Shown here: positions 26,904-35,784 of the stretch, piece by piece
Position numbering within the stretch: the stretch's first letter is position 1
How the letters are laid out: each line of letters starts with the position of its first letter
Assembly (NCBI RefSeq): GCF_018524365.1
Contig: NZ_JAEKFT010000010.1
Coordinates: 62,001-126,000 of the forward strand
DNA from: Denitromonas iodatirespirans
Lineage (GTDB): Bacteria > Pseudomonadota > Gammaproteobacteria > Burkholderiales > Rhodocyclaceae
DNA: 64,000 bases
Direction of reading: 5' to 3'
Program-made: the position numbers and the translations under genes
Notes under the pieces: generated by a model
Databases searched by the model: none
What the model was told of the DNA's origin: nothing
The model's input: only the letters and a program-made list of their open reading frames with translations

Positions 26904-28708
26904 CCGAAAATCTCCATCGAGCTGGTCGTCTGGGCGCTCTGCCCCTCCAGCGGTTCATTGATCAAACAGTGCATCGTTGCCCACGCCAGATCCGCGTGGC
27001 TCGCGTCCTCCGACCGGTCGGCATCGAAGGTCATCTGGTTGCCGCTCTGCGTCATCACCTTGCGGATCGCCATGAAGCTCTGGGCAATGTCCGTCCAGCC
27101 GGCATCGAACTGCAGCCGCCCGCGGCTGATCACGTTCTGCGCCTTCAGCACCATCCGCACCTTCTGGTCGACCGAGTAATTGATCGGCACCGCCGCCGGG
27201 AAGAACTTGCGCACCAGCTGGAAAACCCCGGCGCCCAGCCCCGTGTTGTCGATCGCGATGTGCGTCACCAAGTAGCGCTCGGTCACCTTTCGGATGAACT
27301 CCGCCTGGGCTTCGAAGTCACCCCCGCGCAGCTGGTGCCGCTCCAGAATGCGGAACGGCCCACCCGCCACCAGCGGCGGCGCCACGACAACCAGCCCGGC
27401 CGCATCGCCCGTGTGGCTCGGGTCATACCCGATCCACACCCCGCGCGAGCCAAACGGACGCATCGCGAAGGGCTTGAAGTCCTCCCACACCTCCCAGCTA
27501 TCCACCATGCACAGCTGCAGCTGGGCCAGCGGAAAGGCGCTCATCGAGTCGTCCAAGAACATGCACATCAGCAGGTTCGCGAACTCCTCCGGCCCGTACT
27601 CCAGGCGCAACTGCTCGATATCGAACAGATCGCACCCGCCGGCGATTGCATCCTCCACCGTCACGATCTGGCGCCACTGGCCATCGGCGCACAGCAGGCC
27701 GCCACGAAGCGCCTCATGGCTCACGTCGATCTCGACCCGGTCCTCCTTCTTCCGCCCGCGGTTGTAGAGCGCACCGGTCCAGAACGGATACGCCTCGTGG
27801 CTCGTCGCGCTGGGGGTCGAAAAGTAGGTCTGGCGCCACTTCTTGTGGATCGCCATGCCGGACGCCACCTTGCGCAGCTCGGCAAAGCGCGGCACCCAGA
27901 AGATCTCGTCGAAGTAAAGGTTCCCGTGGTAGCTCTGAGCAGTGCGCGCGTTCGTGCCCAGGAAGTACAGGGTCGCGCCGTTCGGCAACACCATCGGGTC
28001 GCCCTTCAGCTCCACATCGCACACCTCGCGGGCAAACTCGATGATGTACTGGCGGAACACATAGGCCTGCGCCTTCGAGGCCGACAGGAAAATCTGGTTG
28101 CGCCCAGTTCTCAGCGCGTCGTCCAGCGCCTCGCGGGCGAAATACCAAGTCGCCCCAATCTGCCGGCTCTTGAGCAAGTCGCGGATGCGGTACTTCTCGC
28201 CAGCATCGAACCACACCCGCTGGTATTCAAAGATCGAATCCAGAAACGCGTCATGAAGCGCCTTGATCTGCTCATCCGTGAAAGCGTTCTTCTCCGGACG
28301 CTTCTTCGGCCCCGCATTCCGGTTCGCCACCTTTGGATTCAAGTCGGTCTCGTTACCGCCCTCCCGGTACCGCCGGATCCGCTCCGAGCGCTCCAGCTGC
28401 CGGTGCAGCAGGTCGATCTCCTTGAAATCGCGCCCTTCCTTCACGTCCTTCGCAATCAGCTGCACCAGGCGCAGTTCCAGCGTCGCCTCGATCTTCTGCA
28501 GCGACGTCGCCTTGTCCCACTCCCCGCGCCGCTTCCAGCTCATCACGGTATTGACGTTCACGCCCAGATGTCGCGCAATGGCCGTCAGCCGCCACCCCTG
28601 CCAGTACAGCGCGCGCCCCTGCCACCGCGGATCCGTTGGATCTGCGGGCAATCTGGCCTCAATCGAATCTGCCGGTACCGGCCCTGCAGGAGCATTCATG
28701 GCGGCCAT
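26900..28708 (-). CDS. P: Terminase large (ATPase) subunit (P2 gpP family)
   Basis: About 602 residues from the ATG at 28708; an ATG three codons later (28699) or an earlier start is possible because no clear ribosome site is seen. An N-terminal DNA-binding helix-turn-helix (IARHLGVNVNTVMSWKRRGEW) is followed by the packaging ATPase with a Walker-A-like LKSRQIGATWYFA and Walker B YFDEIFW. C-terminal nuclease-type block: GYDPSHTGDAAG ... DNTGLGAGVFQLV. It is transcribed leftward with Q, divergent from the scaffold gene. Confidence 0.95.
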   Translation of the reverse strand: MAAMNAPAGPVPADSIEARLPADPTDPRWQGRALYWQGWRLTAIARHLGVNVNTVMSWKRRGEWDKATSLQKIEATLELRLVQLIAKDVKEGRDFKEIDLLHRQLERSERIRRYREGGNETDLNPKVANRNAGPKKRPEKNAFTDEQIKALHDAFLDSIFEYQRVWFDAGEKYRIRDLLKSRQIGATWYFAREALDDALRTGRNQIFLSASKAQAYVFRQYIIEFAREVCDVELKGDPMVLPNGATLYFLGTNARTAQSYHGNLYFDEIFWVPRFAELRKVASGMAIHKKWRQTYFSTPSATSHEAYPFWTGALYNRGRKKEDRVEIDVSHEALRGGLLCADGQWRQIVTVEDAIAGGCDLFDIEQLRLEYGPEEFANLLMCMFLDDSMSAFPLAQLQLCMVDSWEVWEDFKPFAMRPFGSRGVWIGYDPSHTGDAAGLVVVAPPLVAGGPFRILERHQLRGGDFEAQAEFIRKVTERYLVTHIAIDNTGLGAGVFQLVRKFFPAAVPINYSVDQKVRMVLKAQNVISRGRLQFDAGWTDIAQSFMAIRKVMTQSGNQMTFDADRSEDASHADLAWATMHCLINEPLEGQSAQTTSSMEIFG

Positions 28709-28717
28709 GTTGCCCGC

Positions 28718-28729
28718 CGCGCGCGCGCG
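28718..28729. promoter_or_regulatory. (CG)6 tract before gene P
   Basis: Twelve alternating C/G bases 10 bases upstream of the first P start codon. The identical dodecamer occurs before V and E, and a (CG)4C version before FI. Confidence 0.4.
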
Positions 28730-28840
28730 GCCCGGACACGCCTTGCCGTAACGGCTCACCACACAACCCGGGCGCGTTGCCGCCCATCCCACCGCGCCCG
28801 ACCATGCCGTCAAACGTCACCCGACAACCCCGAGGGGCAG

Positions 28841-29722
28841 ATGGCAAAGACCAAGTTTTTCCGCGTCATGACCGAAGGCGCCACCACCGACGGCCGCAAG
28901 ATCCCGCGCAAGTGGATCGAGCAGATGGCCGCCAACTACGACCCCGCCATCTACGGCGCCCGCATCTGGCTCGAGCACCTGCGCGGGCTGTGGCCCGACA
29001 GCGAATTCCGCGCCTATGGCGACGTGCTCGCGCTCGAATCCCGTGCTGTCGAAGACGGCAAGCTCGCGCTGTTCGCCCAGTTCGACGTCACCGACGACCT
29101 CATCGCCATCAACAAGAAGCGACAGAAGATCTACTCCAGCGCCGAGGTATCCGACGACTTCGCCGAAACCGGAGAGGCCTACCTCGTCGGCATGGCCTTC
29201 ACCGACTCCCCCGCAAGTCTCGGCACCGAAATGCTGCAGTTCTCCGCCCAGGCCAAGGACAACCCCCTCGCGGCCCGCAAGCAGCACCCGGACAACCTGT
29301 TTACCGCCGCCACCCCCTTCATTATCGAACTCGAGGACGACATGACCACCGAAGACAAAGACACCGCCTCCAAGGACGGCGGCACCAAGACCCTGCTCTC
29401 CAAGATCACCGGCATCCTCAGCAAGGATCGCGAAGAGCAGAAAGAGACCGTCCAGAAGCACAGCGCCGACGTCGGCGAAGCCATGGAAGCGCTCGCCACC
29501 GCCCACGCCGAACTGGCCGAGAAATTCAGCGCCGCCACCAAGGCCGACAAGGCCACCATCGACGCCCTCTCCAAGCAGGTCGAAACCCTGTCCGCCGATC
29601 TGAAGAAGGTCACCGACGACTTCGTCGCCTTCCGCGATCAGCTGGACAACACCGAAGACGACGGCGCTGGCCGCAACAAGGCCACCGGCGGCGACACCAA
29701 GGACCCGGACGCCGGTCTCTGA
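28841..29722 (+). CDS. O: Capsid scaffolding protein with protease domain (P2 gpO family)
   Basis: 293 residues (P2 gpO has 284) from the ATG at 28841, GAGGGG upstream. The N-terminal half (KFFRVMTEGATTDGR, YGARIWLEHLRGLWPDSEFRAYGDVLAL, YSSAEVSDDFAETGEAYLVG) is the serine-protease/scaffold domain. The C-terminal half is helical and strongly charged, rich in Lys and Glu with coiled-coil character, as needed for scaffolding. It directs capsid assembly and cleaves itself and the coat protein. Confidence 0.94.
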   Translation: MAKTKFFRVMTEGATTDGRKIPRKWIEQMAANYDPAIYGARIWLEHLRGLWPDSEFRAYGDVLALESRAVEDGKLALFAQFDVTDDLIAINKKRQKIYSSAEVSDDFAETGEAYLVGMAFTDSPASLGTEMLQFSAQAKDNPLAARKQHPDNLFTAATPFIIELEDDMTTEDKDTASKDGGTKTLLSKITGILSKDREEQKETVQKHSADVGEAMEALATAHAELAEKFSAATKADKATIDALSKQVETLSADLKKVTDDFVAFRDQLDNTEDDGAGRNKATGGDTKDPDAGL

Positions 29723-29772
29723 CCGCCTCGCCCCGGAACCAAACGACCCCACGCCGCCACAGGAGCCCCCTC

Positions 29773-30780
29773 ATGCGTAACGAAACCCGCGTCCTCTTCA
29801 ACGCCTACCTGGCCGCCATCGCCGCCGGCAACGGCATCGCCGACGCATCCCAGAAATTCGCCGCCACGCCCAGCGTTCAGCAGCGCCTCGAAACCAAGAT
29901 GCAGGAGTCGAGCGACTTCCTGTCGCGGATCAACGTCATCGGCGTCACCGAGCAGTCCGGCGAGAAACTCGGCCTCGGCATCGGCGGCCCCATCGCCCGC
30001 CGCACCGACACCACCTCGACCGATCGCCCCACCAGCGACCCGACCAGCATCGACGACAGCGGCTACACCTGCAAGCAGACCAACTACGACACCCACATCA
30101 GCTACAGCAAGCTCGATGCCTGGGCCAAGTTCCCCGACTTCCAGGCGCGCATCCGCGACGTCATCGTCAAGCGCATGGCGCTCGATCGCATCATGATCGG
30201 CTTCAACGGCGCCAGCGCCGCCGCCACCACCGACCCGGTCACCAACACCCTGCTGCAAGACGTCAACATCGGCTGGTACCAGAAATACGTCACCGACGCC
30301 GCTGCCCGCGTCATGACCGGCGGCGCCACCCCTGGCACCATCAAGATCGGCGCCTCCAGCGCCGACTACGCCACGCTCGACGCCCTCGTGTTCGACCTGG
30401 TCAACAACCTCATCGACCCGTGGTTCCGCGAAGACACCGCACTGGTGTGCATCCTCGGCCGCGATCTCATGGCCGACAAGTACTTCCCGCTCATCAACGC
30501 CACCCAGCCGCCCAGCGAGCAGATGGCGGCCGACATGATCATCAGCCAGAAACGCGTCGGCGGCCTGCAAGGGGTCCGCGTCCCCTTCGTCCCGGCCGGC
30601 TCGCTCATGGTCACCACCCTGGACAACCTCTCCATCTACTACCAGGAAGGGGCCCGCCGCCGCACCATCGTCGACAACGCCAAGCGCGACCGCATCGAAA
30701 ATTACGAATCGTCCAACGACGCCTTCGTGGTCGAAGACTACGGCCGCGGCTGCATCGCCAAGAACATCGCCTTCGTCTGA
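29773..30780 (+). CDS. N: Major capsid protein (P2 gpN family)
   Basis: 335 residues, AGGAG before the ATG. Typical gpN start (MRNETRVLFNAYLAAIAAGNGI) and blocks FLSRINVIGVTEQSGEKLGLG, DRIMIGFNG and VPFVPAGSLMVTTLDNLSIYYQEGARRR. It forms the HK97-fold shell. The N-terminal 30 or so residues are likely to be removed by gpO. Confidence 0.96.
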   Translation: MRNETRVLFNAYLAAIAAGNGIADASQKFAATPSVQQRLETKMQESSDFLSRINVIGVTEQSGEKLGLGIGGPIARRTDTTSTDRPTSDPTSIDDSGYTCKQTNYDTHISYSKLDAWAKFPDFQARIRDVIVKRMALDRIMIGFNGASAAATTDPVTNTLLQDVNIGWYQKYVTDAAARVMTGGATPGTIKIGASSADYATLDALVFDLVNNLIDPWFREDTALVCILGRDLMADKYFPLINATQPPSEQMAADMIISQKRVGGLQGVRVPFVPAGSLMVTTLDNLSIYYQEGARRRTIVDNAKRDRIENYESSNDAFVVEDYGRGCIAKNIAFV

Positions 30781-30796
30781 TCGCGAGCGCAGCACA

Positions 30797-30819
30797 AAGC
30801 CCCCGCCCGGCGGGGGCTT
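30797..30819. other. Hairpin between capsid and terminase small-subunit genes
   Basis: AAGCCCCCG-CCCGG-CGGGGGCTT without a following T run on the plus strand. It may reduce transcription past the highly expressed capsid gene or stabilise its 3' end. Confidence 0.5.
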
Positions 30820-30853
30820 GATGATGCCCTTGCCGAACCCAAAGGAGCCCACA

Positions 30854-31564
30854 ATGCGCCACAGCCCCGCCCGCGCCCACATGCAACATCACGTCGCCGC
30901 CGCCCGCGCCTCCGCAGACGACGGCACCATTGCCGACCGTGCCCTCGCCACCGGCTACGAACTCATGCTTGCCCAGCTCGGCGAGCACAAGCGCCGCCTG
31001 CGCGATATCAAGAGCAACGAGGCCAAGGCCGAGGCCAAGGCCAAGCTGCTGCCCGAGTACGACGCCTACATCGCCGCCGCGCTGGCCACCGACGCCGGCG
31101 GGCAGGACGACGTGCTCAGCACCCTCATGGTCTGGCACATCGACGCCGGCAACTACGCCCAGGCCATCAAGATCGGCGCCTACGTCATCCGCCACGGCCT
31201 GGCCATGCCCGACCAATACAAGCGCGACCCGGCCGGCGCGCTCGTCGAAGAGACCGCCGACGCTGCCCTCAAAGCCAAGGCCGCCGGCGAGCCCTTCGAC
31301 GTCAGCCTGCTGGTCACCCTCGTGGTCATGACCGAGCCGTGCGACATGCACGACGAGATCCGCGCCAAGCTGCACAAGGCCATCGGCCTCACCCTCGCCA
31401 CCGACGACGCCGACCAGATCGACCTGGAGGCCGCCGTCAAGCACCTCACCCGCGCGCTCGAACTGCACGACAAATCCGGCGTCAAGCGCGACATCGAACT
31501 CATCCAGCGCCGCATCAAAGCGCTGGGCAAAGAACAAGCCGGCGCCACCGACGGCGCCGGCTGA
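30854..31564 (+). CDS. M: Terminase small (endonuclease) subunit (P2 gpM family)
   Basis: 236 residues; the ATG at 30854 follows AAAGGAG, so the upstream Met triplet is not used. The family features are the basic N-terminal helix, LGEHKRRLRDIKSNEAKAEAK, a central MVWHIDAGNYAQAIKIGAYVI and the C-terminal helical hairpin. With gpP it recognises and cuts cos. Confidence 0.93.
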   Translation: MRHSPARAHMQHHVAAARASADDGTIADRALATGYELMLAQLGEHKRRLRDIKSNEAKAEAKAKLLPEYDAYIAAALATDAGGQDDVLSTLMVWHIDAGNYAQAIKIGAYVIRHGLAMPDQYKRDPAGALVEETADAALKAKAAGEPFDVSLLVTLVVMTEPCDMHDEIRAKLHKAIGLTLATDDADQIDLEAAVKHLTRALELHDKSGVKRDIELIQRRIKALGKEQAGATDGAG

Positions 31565-31667
31565 CCGGGCGGTCCCCGCAGCCTGGCGGCGGGCGGGGCT
31601 TCGGCAGGGTTCCCTCCTTTTCCCCACCGATCGCCCCGCCCCCACCGCCACCTGACCGGAGCCACAC

Positions 31668-32132
31668 ATGAGCACCATCGCCATCGGCCAGCCATCCGCC
31701 ACCGAACGCACCATCACCCTGGGCGCGTTCTGGCCAGAGATCGACCCCGCCGCTGCCCGCGCCGCCCAGCGCATCGACGGCACCGTCACCACCGAGCGCT
31801 GGCGCGACGCGCTCATGGATGCCGCTGCCACCGTCATGGGTCAGCTGTCCAGCTGGCGCGTCACCCAGACCGCCGCCGGCTACACCACCCTCGACGCCGT
31901 GCCCGCCGACCAGATCGACGACGAATCAATCCACGTCCAGCGCTTCCTCCGCGCCGTGTACTGCCTCGCCGCCGCCAGCGTCACCGAGCGCTACCGAGGC
32001 TTCGACGCCACCGACAGCGGCAACCGCCTCGCCGACGAGCTCGAAACCCCCATCGACGACCTGCGTCGCGACGCCCACTGGGCCATCAACGACATCCTCG
32101 GCCGATCGCGCAGCACCGTGGAGCTCATCTGA
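31668..32132 (+). CDS. L: Head completion protein (P2 gpL family)
   Basis: 154 residues (P2 gpL 169). It has the GAFWPEIDPAAARAAQRIDGTVT block and the C-terminal RDAHWAINDILGRSRSTVELI of the family. It joins the filled head to the tail. It overlaps X by one base. Confidence 0.93.
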   Translation: MSTIAIGQPSATERTITLGAFWPEIDPAAARAAQRIDGTVTTERWRDALMDAAATVMGQLSSWRVTQTAAGYTTLDAVPADQIDDESIHVQRFLRAVYCLAAASVTERYRGFDATDSGNRLADELETPIDDLRRDAHWAINDILGRSRSTVELI

Positions 32133-32335
32133 TGCAAGTCCGCGCGCGCCAGGGCGACACGCTCGACCTCCTGTGCCACCGCCACCTCGGCGCCACCGCC
32201 GGCGTCACCGAGCAGGCGCTCGCGCTCAACCCCGGCTTGCCCGCGCTCGGCGCCGAGTTGCCAATGGGCACCGCCGTCCAACTCCCCGAGGCGCCAGACG
32301 CCCCGGTCAAGACCCGCACCAAGCTCTGGGATTGA
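32132..32335 (+). CDS. X: Tail protein X (P2 gpX family)
   Basis: 67 residues, the same size as P2 gpX. LysM-like short fold: VRARQGDTLDLLCHRHLG ... VTEQALALNPGL ... LPMGTAVQLPE. Part of the tail tip or baseplate hub. Confidence 0.92.
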   Translation: MQVRARQGDTLDLLCHRHLGATAGVTEQALALNPGLPALGAELPMGTAVQLPEAPDAPVKTRTKLWD

Positions 32336-32336
32336 C

Positions 32337-32666
32337 ATGACAGAACCCACCACCACCGGCACCGCCGCCATCCTTCTGAAGCTCGGCAGCGTCTTCCCCG
32401 GCGTCATCGGCGCCGCCATCGCCCTGCGCTTCAACACCGCCGACCTCTCCGCCCGCAAGCGGATCAGCGCCTTCCTCGCCAGCATCGCCATTGCCCACTA
32501 CCTCGGCGGCGCCGTCGTCGAACACTGGGCCCTGGCAGGCATGGTGGCTGAAGCCGCCAAGCTCGCCGCCGGCCTCTTCGGCCTGTCCATCATCGCCAGC
32601 CTCATGGCCGAAGTGCCCACCATCGTCGGCCAACTGCGCCGCCGCTATCTCGGAGAACGCCCATGA
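32337..32666 (+). CDS. Putative holin (first of two)
   Basis: 109 residues with three possible transmembrane helices (ILLKLGSVFPGVIGAAIAL, ISAFLASIAIAHYLGGAVV, AAGLFGLSIIASLMAEV) and a basic C-terminus. It stands between X and the endolysin, where P2-like phages carry the holin. It would set lysis time by opening the inner membrane. Confidence 0.8.
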   Translation: MTEPTTTGTAAILLKLGSVFPGVIGAAIALRFNTADLSARKRISAFLASIAIAHYLGGAVVEHWALAGMVAEAAKLAAGLFGLSIIASLMAEVPTIVGQLRRRYLGERP

Positions 32667-32917
32667 CAACGCTCATCGCGCTCCTGCAGATCTTCATCAT
32701 CGGCCTGTGCGTATGGGGCGAACTGGCCCGTACCGTGCATCGCTCAAGCCCCGTCAGCACCGCGCTCGGCATCATCGCCATGTCCGCCATCGTCGGCCTC
32801 GCCAAGGGCGGCGCCGGGGCCGGCGCCGTCCTGCTCTGGCTACTCGTCCTCGCCGTCCTCGTCGCCCTGCTGCGATGGGCCAGCCACCGCAACCACCACC
32901 GGAGGCTGCACCTGTGA
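32663..32917 (+). CDS. Putative second holin or antiholin
   Basis: 84 residues, two to three hydrophobic helices and a His/Arg-rich C-terminus. It overlaps the preceding membrane-protein gene by 4 bases and the endolysin gene by 4. Tandem small membrane proteins before an endolysin commonly form a holin/antiholin pair; which is which cannot be decided here. Confidence 0.7.
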   Translation: MTTLIALLQIFIIGLCVWGELARTVHRSSPVSTALGIIAMSAIVGLAKGGAGAGAVLLWLLVLAVLVALLRWASHRNHHRRLHL

Positions 32918-33717
32918 CCATTCTGCGAAAGGGCGCCACCGGCCGCGCCGTCACCCACCTGCAAGGCCTTCTCGGCGCTGCCGGCTTCCCCGTCGTCAAT
33001 GACGGCTGGTTCGGCGACACCACCGAAGCCGCCGTGCTGCGCGCCCAGATCCACCTCGGCATCATTCCCGACGGCATCGCCGGCCCGCAGACCATCACCG
33101 CGCTCACCGCCGGTCGCCGCGACCCGCGGCACATGACCTACGCCGCCATCGAGCGCGCCGCCGCCGAACTGGACGCCCCGATCAGCCACATCCTCGCCAT
33201 CGCCCAGGTCGAAAGCGCCGGCGACGGTTTCTTGCCCGACGGCCGGCCCAAGATCCTCTACGAGCGCCATGTCATGTACCGGCGCCTGGCCGCCGCCGGG
33301 CTCGACGCCGACGCCCTGGCCGACCGCTACCCCGCCCTGGTCAATCCAAGGCGCGGCGGCTACATGGGCGGCGCCTTCGAACACGGCCGGCTCAAATCCG
33401 CCCGCATGATCGACGACACCGCCGCGCTGGAATCCTGCAGCTGGGGCGCATTCCAGATCATGGGCCACCACTGGCAAATCCTCGGCTACGACAGCGTTCA
33501 GCACTTCGTGCTGTGCATGCAGAAAGACGAAGACCACCACCTCGCCGCCCTCGTCCGCTTCATCGTCGCCGACCCCAAGCTCCACGCCGCCGTCAAGTCC
33601 GGCAAGTGGCCCACTGTCGCCCGGCTCTACAACGGCCCCGCCTACGCCGAACACGCCTACGACACCCGGCTGGCCACCGCAGCGCGCCGCTATGCCGTAC
33701 TCGAGGCGTCGGCGTGA
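32914..33717 (+). CDS. Endolysin: peptidoglycan-binding plus N-acetylmuramidase domain
   Basis: 267 residues. Start is GTG at 32914 with GGAGG 8 bases before; it overlaps the stop of the preceding gene. Residues about 5-65 form a PG_binding_1 repeat (LRKGATGRAVTHLQGLLGAAGF ... DGIAGPQTITAL). Residues about 75-265 are the DUF3380 muramidase type (ILAIAQVESAGDGFLPDGRPKILYERHVMYR ... ESCSWGAFQIMGHHW), with the catalytic Glu probably in QVESAG. No signal sequence, so it needs the holin. Confidence 0.93.
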   Translation: MTILRKGATGRAVTHLQGLLGAAGFPVVNDGWFGDTTEAAVLRAQIHLGIIPDGIAGPQTITALTAGRRDPRHMTYAAIERAAAELDAPISHILAIAQVESAGDGFLPDGRPKILYERHVMYRRLAAAGLDADALADRYPALVNPRRGGYMGGAFEHGRLKSARMIDDTAALESCSWGAFQIMGHHWQILGYDSVQHFVLCMQKDEDHHLAALVRFIVADPKLHAAVKSGKWPTVARLYNGPAYAEHAYDTRLATAARRYAVLEASA

Positions 33718-34088
33718 AAATCTACCGCGCCGCCGGCGTCGCCATCGGCATCGAGCCCACCAGCGAGAAGATCCGCTTCTTAGGCTCGGCCGACCCCGCT
33801 GACCCGCGCCCGCCATACATCGGCAGCGCCACCGCCATCCACCTCAACGCCGCCGAACTGCTCATCGCCAACATGAGCGTCACCGGCGTCACCCGCGCCC
33901 ACCTGCGCCTCATCGCCGGCTGGGCCATCGCACGCGGCTACCGCTGGATCTACGCCGAGCGCCTGCCAGGCCACACCCTGCCGCTCGCTCGCCGCCGCAC
34001 CGAGCGCCCCTTTGCCGACCACTTCGAGATCGACCTCGCCGCCATCGCGCGGCACGTCCTGCCGCCGGAGGTGCAATGTGCTGGCTAA
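33714..34088 (+). CDS. Hypothetical protein in the lysis cassette
   Basis: 124 residues from GTG 33714, which overlaps the endolysin stop. The sequence is soluble and has no motif I recognise; a central helix (HLRLIAGWAIARGYRWIYAERLPG) suggests a small alpha/beta fold. It overlaps the Rz gene by 11 bases, so translation is coupled to lysis genes. Confidence 0.7.
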   Translation: MKIYRAAGVAIGIEPTSEKIRFLGSADPADPRPPYIGSATAIHLNAAELLIANMSVTGVTRAHLRLIAGWAIARGYRWIYAERLPGHTLPLARRRTERPFADHFEIDLAAIARHVLPPEVQCAG

Positions 34089-34575
34089 GCTACTGGGCAA
34101 CCCTTGGATCCTGCTGGGTCTCGTGTTGGCGCTTGGCGGCTCACACCTGGCCGCCTGGCGCCTGGGCGCCACACACACCGAAAACGCCGCTGCATCCGCG
34201 CGTGAAGCCCGGCTCGCGGCCGATCTCATCCTTGCCGCCGCCGCACTCGCCGACGAATCCGACCGTGCCGCCGAAGCGGAACGCAGTCGTGATCGCCTTT
34301 CCCGACGCCTACAGGAGATAGACCGTGCGCCCCCTCCACCTCCGCGCCCTGAGTGCCGCCTTACTGATGGCGAATACGGCCTGCTCGATCAACGCCGCCG
34401 CGCCATCGTCGATACCCATCGCGCCGCCGGCGCCGACCCGCTGCCTGATCCTCTGCCCGGAACCCCCAACGATCGACCGCGACCCGATCCAGACCATCAA
34501 GGACCTGCAGGACTGGGGCTCCGACTGCCGCCTGCGGCAGATGGAATGCCGCCGATGGGCCATCGACCGCAATGA
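34078..34575 (+). CDS. Spanin, inner-membrane subunit (Rz-like)
   Basis: 165 residues from GTG 34078 (CCGGAGGTG upstream). One N-terminal transmembrane helix (about residues 8-27) is followed by an Ala/Glu/Arg-rich helical region (REARLAADLILAAAALADESDRAAEAERSRDRL), as in Rz. The C-terminal third is proline-rich because it shares DNA with the Rz1-like gene in another frame. It would link the inner membrane to Rz1 and help rupture the outer membrane. Confidence 0.72.
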   Translation: MLAKLLGNPWILLGLVLALGGSHLAAWRLGATHTENAAASAREARLAADLILAAAALADESDRAAEAERSRDRLSRRLQEIDRAPPPPPRPECRLTDGEYGLLDQRRRAIVDTHRAAGADPLPDPLPGTPNDRPRPDPDHQGPAGLGLRLPPAADGMPPMGHRPQ

Positions 34576-34594
34576 GCACCTTCGACCCCACTGA
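34325..34594 (+). CDS. Spanin, outer-membrane lipoprotein subunit (Rz1-like)
   Basis: 89 residues from GTG 34325 with AGGAGA upstream, in a different frame inside and past the Rz-like gene. A short hydrophobic leader ends in LLMANTAC, a slightly unusual lipobox (Asn at -3), followed by a proline-rich stretch, both typical of Rz1. The nested layout supports the pair. Confidence 0.72.
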   Translation: MRPLHLRALSAALLMANTACSINAAAPSSIPIAPPAPTRCLILCPEPPTIDRDPIQTIKDLQDWGSDCRLRQMECRRWAIDRNEHLRPH

Positions 34595-34799
34595 GCACGG
34601 ATGGGCGCGCACCGGCGCCGACCACATCGAGCGTGACGGCTACCGCATCGTCAAGTCCGGCGTCAGCACAGGCCCGCTCAGCAACCCCACCCACGGCCCC
34701 ATCTATCACGCCTACGCCCCGGTCGGCGCCTTCATCGCCGCCGGCGGCTGCCTGAAAAACGTCTGCGAGATCTGCCTCCGACATGAAAAAGCCCGCTAG
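34572..34799 (+). CDS. Small hypothetical protein with Cys cluster
   Basis: 75 residues. The C-terminus GGCLKNVCEICLRHEKAR has three Cys and a His that could hold zinc. Overlaps Rz1 by 23 bases and gene R by 17. No known function. Confidence 0.65.
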   Translation: MSTFDPTEHGWARTGADHIERDGYRIVKSGVSTGPLSNPTHGPIYHAYAPVGAFIAAGGCLKNVCEICLRHEKAR

Positions 34800-35271
34800 C
34801 CTCCGCGACGCCCTCGAAGCATCCAGCGCCTGGCTCAAAAAGCACCCCGACAACCTGCTCATATTCGCCGAAGGCGGGCGCGTCGCCGCCCGCTACGGCG
34901 ACACCAGCTATCTCACCAGCTACACCCTCGAAATCGTCATCACAGACTTCCCCGAAGACCACGCCACCATCTACGTGCCGCTGATCGCATGGCTCGCCGT
35001 CAACCAGCCAGACGCCCTGCTCAATCACGACACCGGCAACCGCCTCATCGAGTTCGAGGCTGACATCCTCAACCACACCACCTGCGACCTCTCGCTCAAG
35101 ATCGACCTCACCGAGACCGTCGTCGTCACCACCGTCGACGGCGCCACCTCCGCCACCTACACCGACGAGCCGCCCGTCGATCCCTATCACGACGTCAGCG
35201 CCTGGGAAGCCATCTACAACCAGCCCGACACCGCCCCCGACTTCACCGTGCCCGACCCCACCCCGGTCTGA
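34783..35271 (+). CDS. R: Tail completion protein (P2 gpR family)
   Basis: 162 residues, P2 gpR is 155. The family pattern is seen in LRDALEASSAWLKKHPDNLLIFAEGG, TLEIVITDFPEDHATIYVPLIAWL and the DLSLKIDLTETV strand. It caps the tail tube together with gpS. Confidence 0.92.
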   Translation: MKKPASLRDALEASSAWLKKHPDNLLIFAEGGRVAARYGDTSYLTSYTLEIVITDFPEDHATIYVPLIAWLAVNQPDALLNHDTGNRLIEFEADILNHTTCDLSLKIDLTETVVVTTVDGATSATYTDEPPVDPYHDVSAWEAIYNQPDTAPDFTVPDPTPV

Positions 35272-35274
35272 TCC

Positions 35275-35724
35275 ATGGAAGACCTGCAACAGCTCGACGC
35301 CCGCCTCGGCCAGCTGCTCGCCGCCGTTGGCGACGCCCGGCGCCGGCACCTCGCCAGGCGCATCGCCATCGCCCTGCGAAAATCCCAGGCCGAGCGCATC
35401 GCCGCCCAGCAGAACCCCGACGGCAGCGCCTTCGAGCCCCGCAAACCCCAGCCCCAGCTGCGCGGCAAGCGCGGGCGCATCAAGCGCATGTTCGAGTCCA
35501 TCCGCACCCGCCGCCACCTCAAGGCCACGTCCAACGCAGACGGCGCCACAATCGGCTTCTCGGGCCGCGCCGGCCGCATCGCCCGCGTGCACCAGGAGGG
35601 CCTCATCGACGCCGTCAACCGCCGCGGGCTCAAGGTGCGCTACCCCGTGCGAACCCTGCTCGGTTTCAGCCCCGCCGACCTCCGCACCATCCGCGACACC
35701 GCCATCGACCACCTCGGGTCGTAA
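35275..35724 (+). CDS. S: Tail completion / virion morphogenesis protein (P2 gpS family)
   Basis: 149 residues (P2 gpS 150). Features: RHLARRIAIALRKSQAERIAAQQNPDGSAFEPR and the C-terminal RVHQEGLIDAVNRRGLKVRYPVRTLLGFS, shared with Mu gpG-type morphogenesis proteins. Confidence 0.92.
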   Translation: MEDLQQLDARLGQLLAAVGDARRRHLARRIAIALRKSQAERIAAQQNPDGSAFEPRKPQPQLRGKRGRIKRMFESIRTRRHLKATSNADGATIGFSGRAGRIARVHQEGLIDAVNRRGLKVRYPVRTLLGFSPADLRTIRDTAIDHLGS

Positions 35725-35758
35725 GGGCGCGCACCACAACACGCCAGCCGCCCATCGC

Positions 35759-35770
35759 CGCGCGCGCGCG
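35759..35770. promoter_or_regulatory. (CG)6 tract before gene V
   Basis: Twelve alternating C/G bases ending 14 bases before the V start, with CCACAACAC about 25 bases further upstream. A close match to this arrangement precedes FI. Confidence 0.4.
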
Positions 35771-35784
35771 GCATCCTGCCCGAC

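Noticed and set aside
26969-28840. Possible long N-terminal extension of the scaffold protein on the plus strand
   Set aside because: This stretch is antisense to the terminase gene. The scaffold protein starts at the ATG at 28841 with a ribosome site and has its normal length from there.
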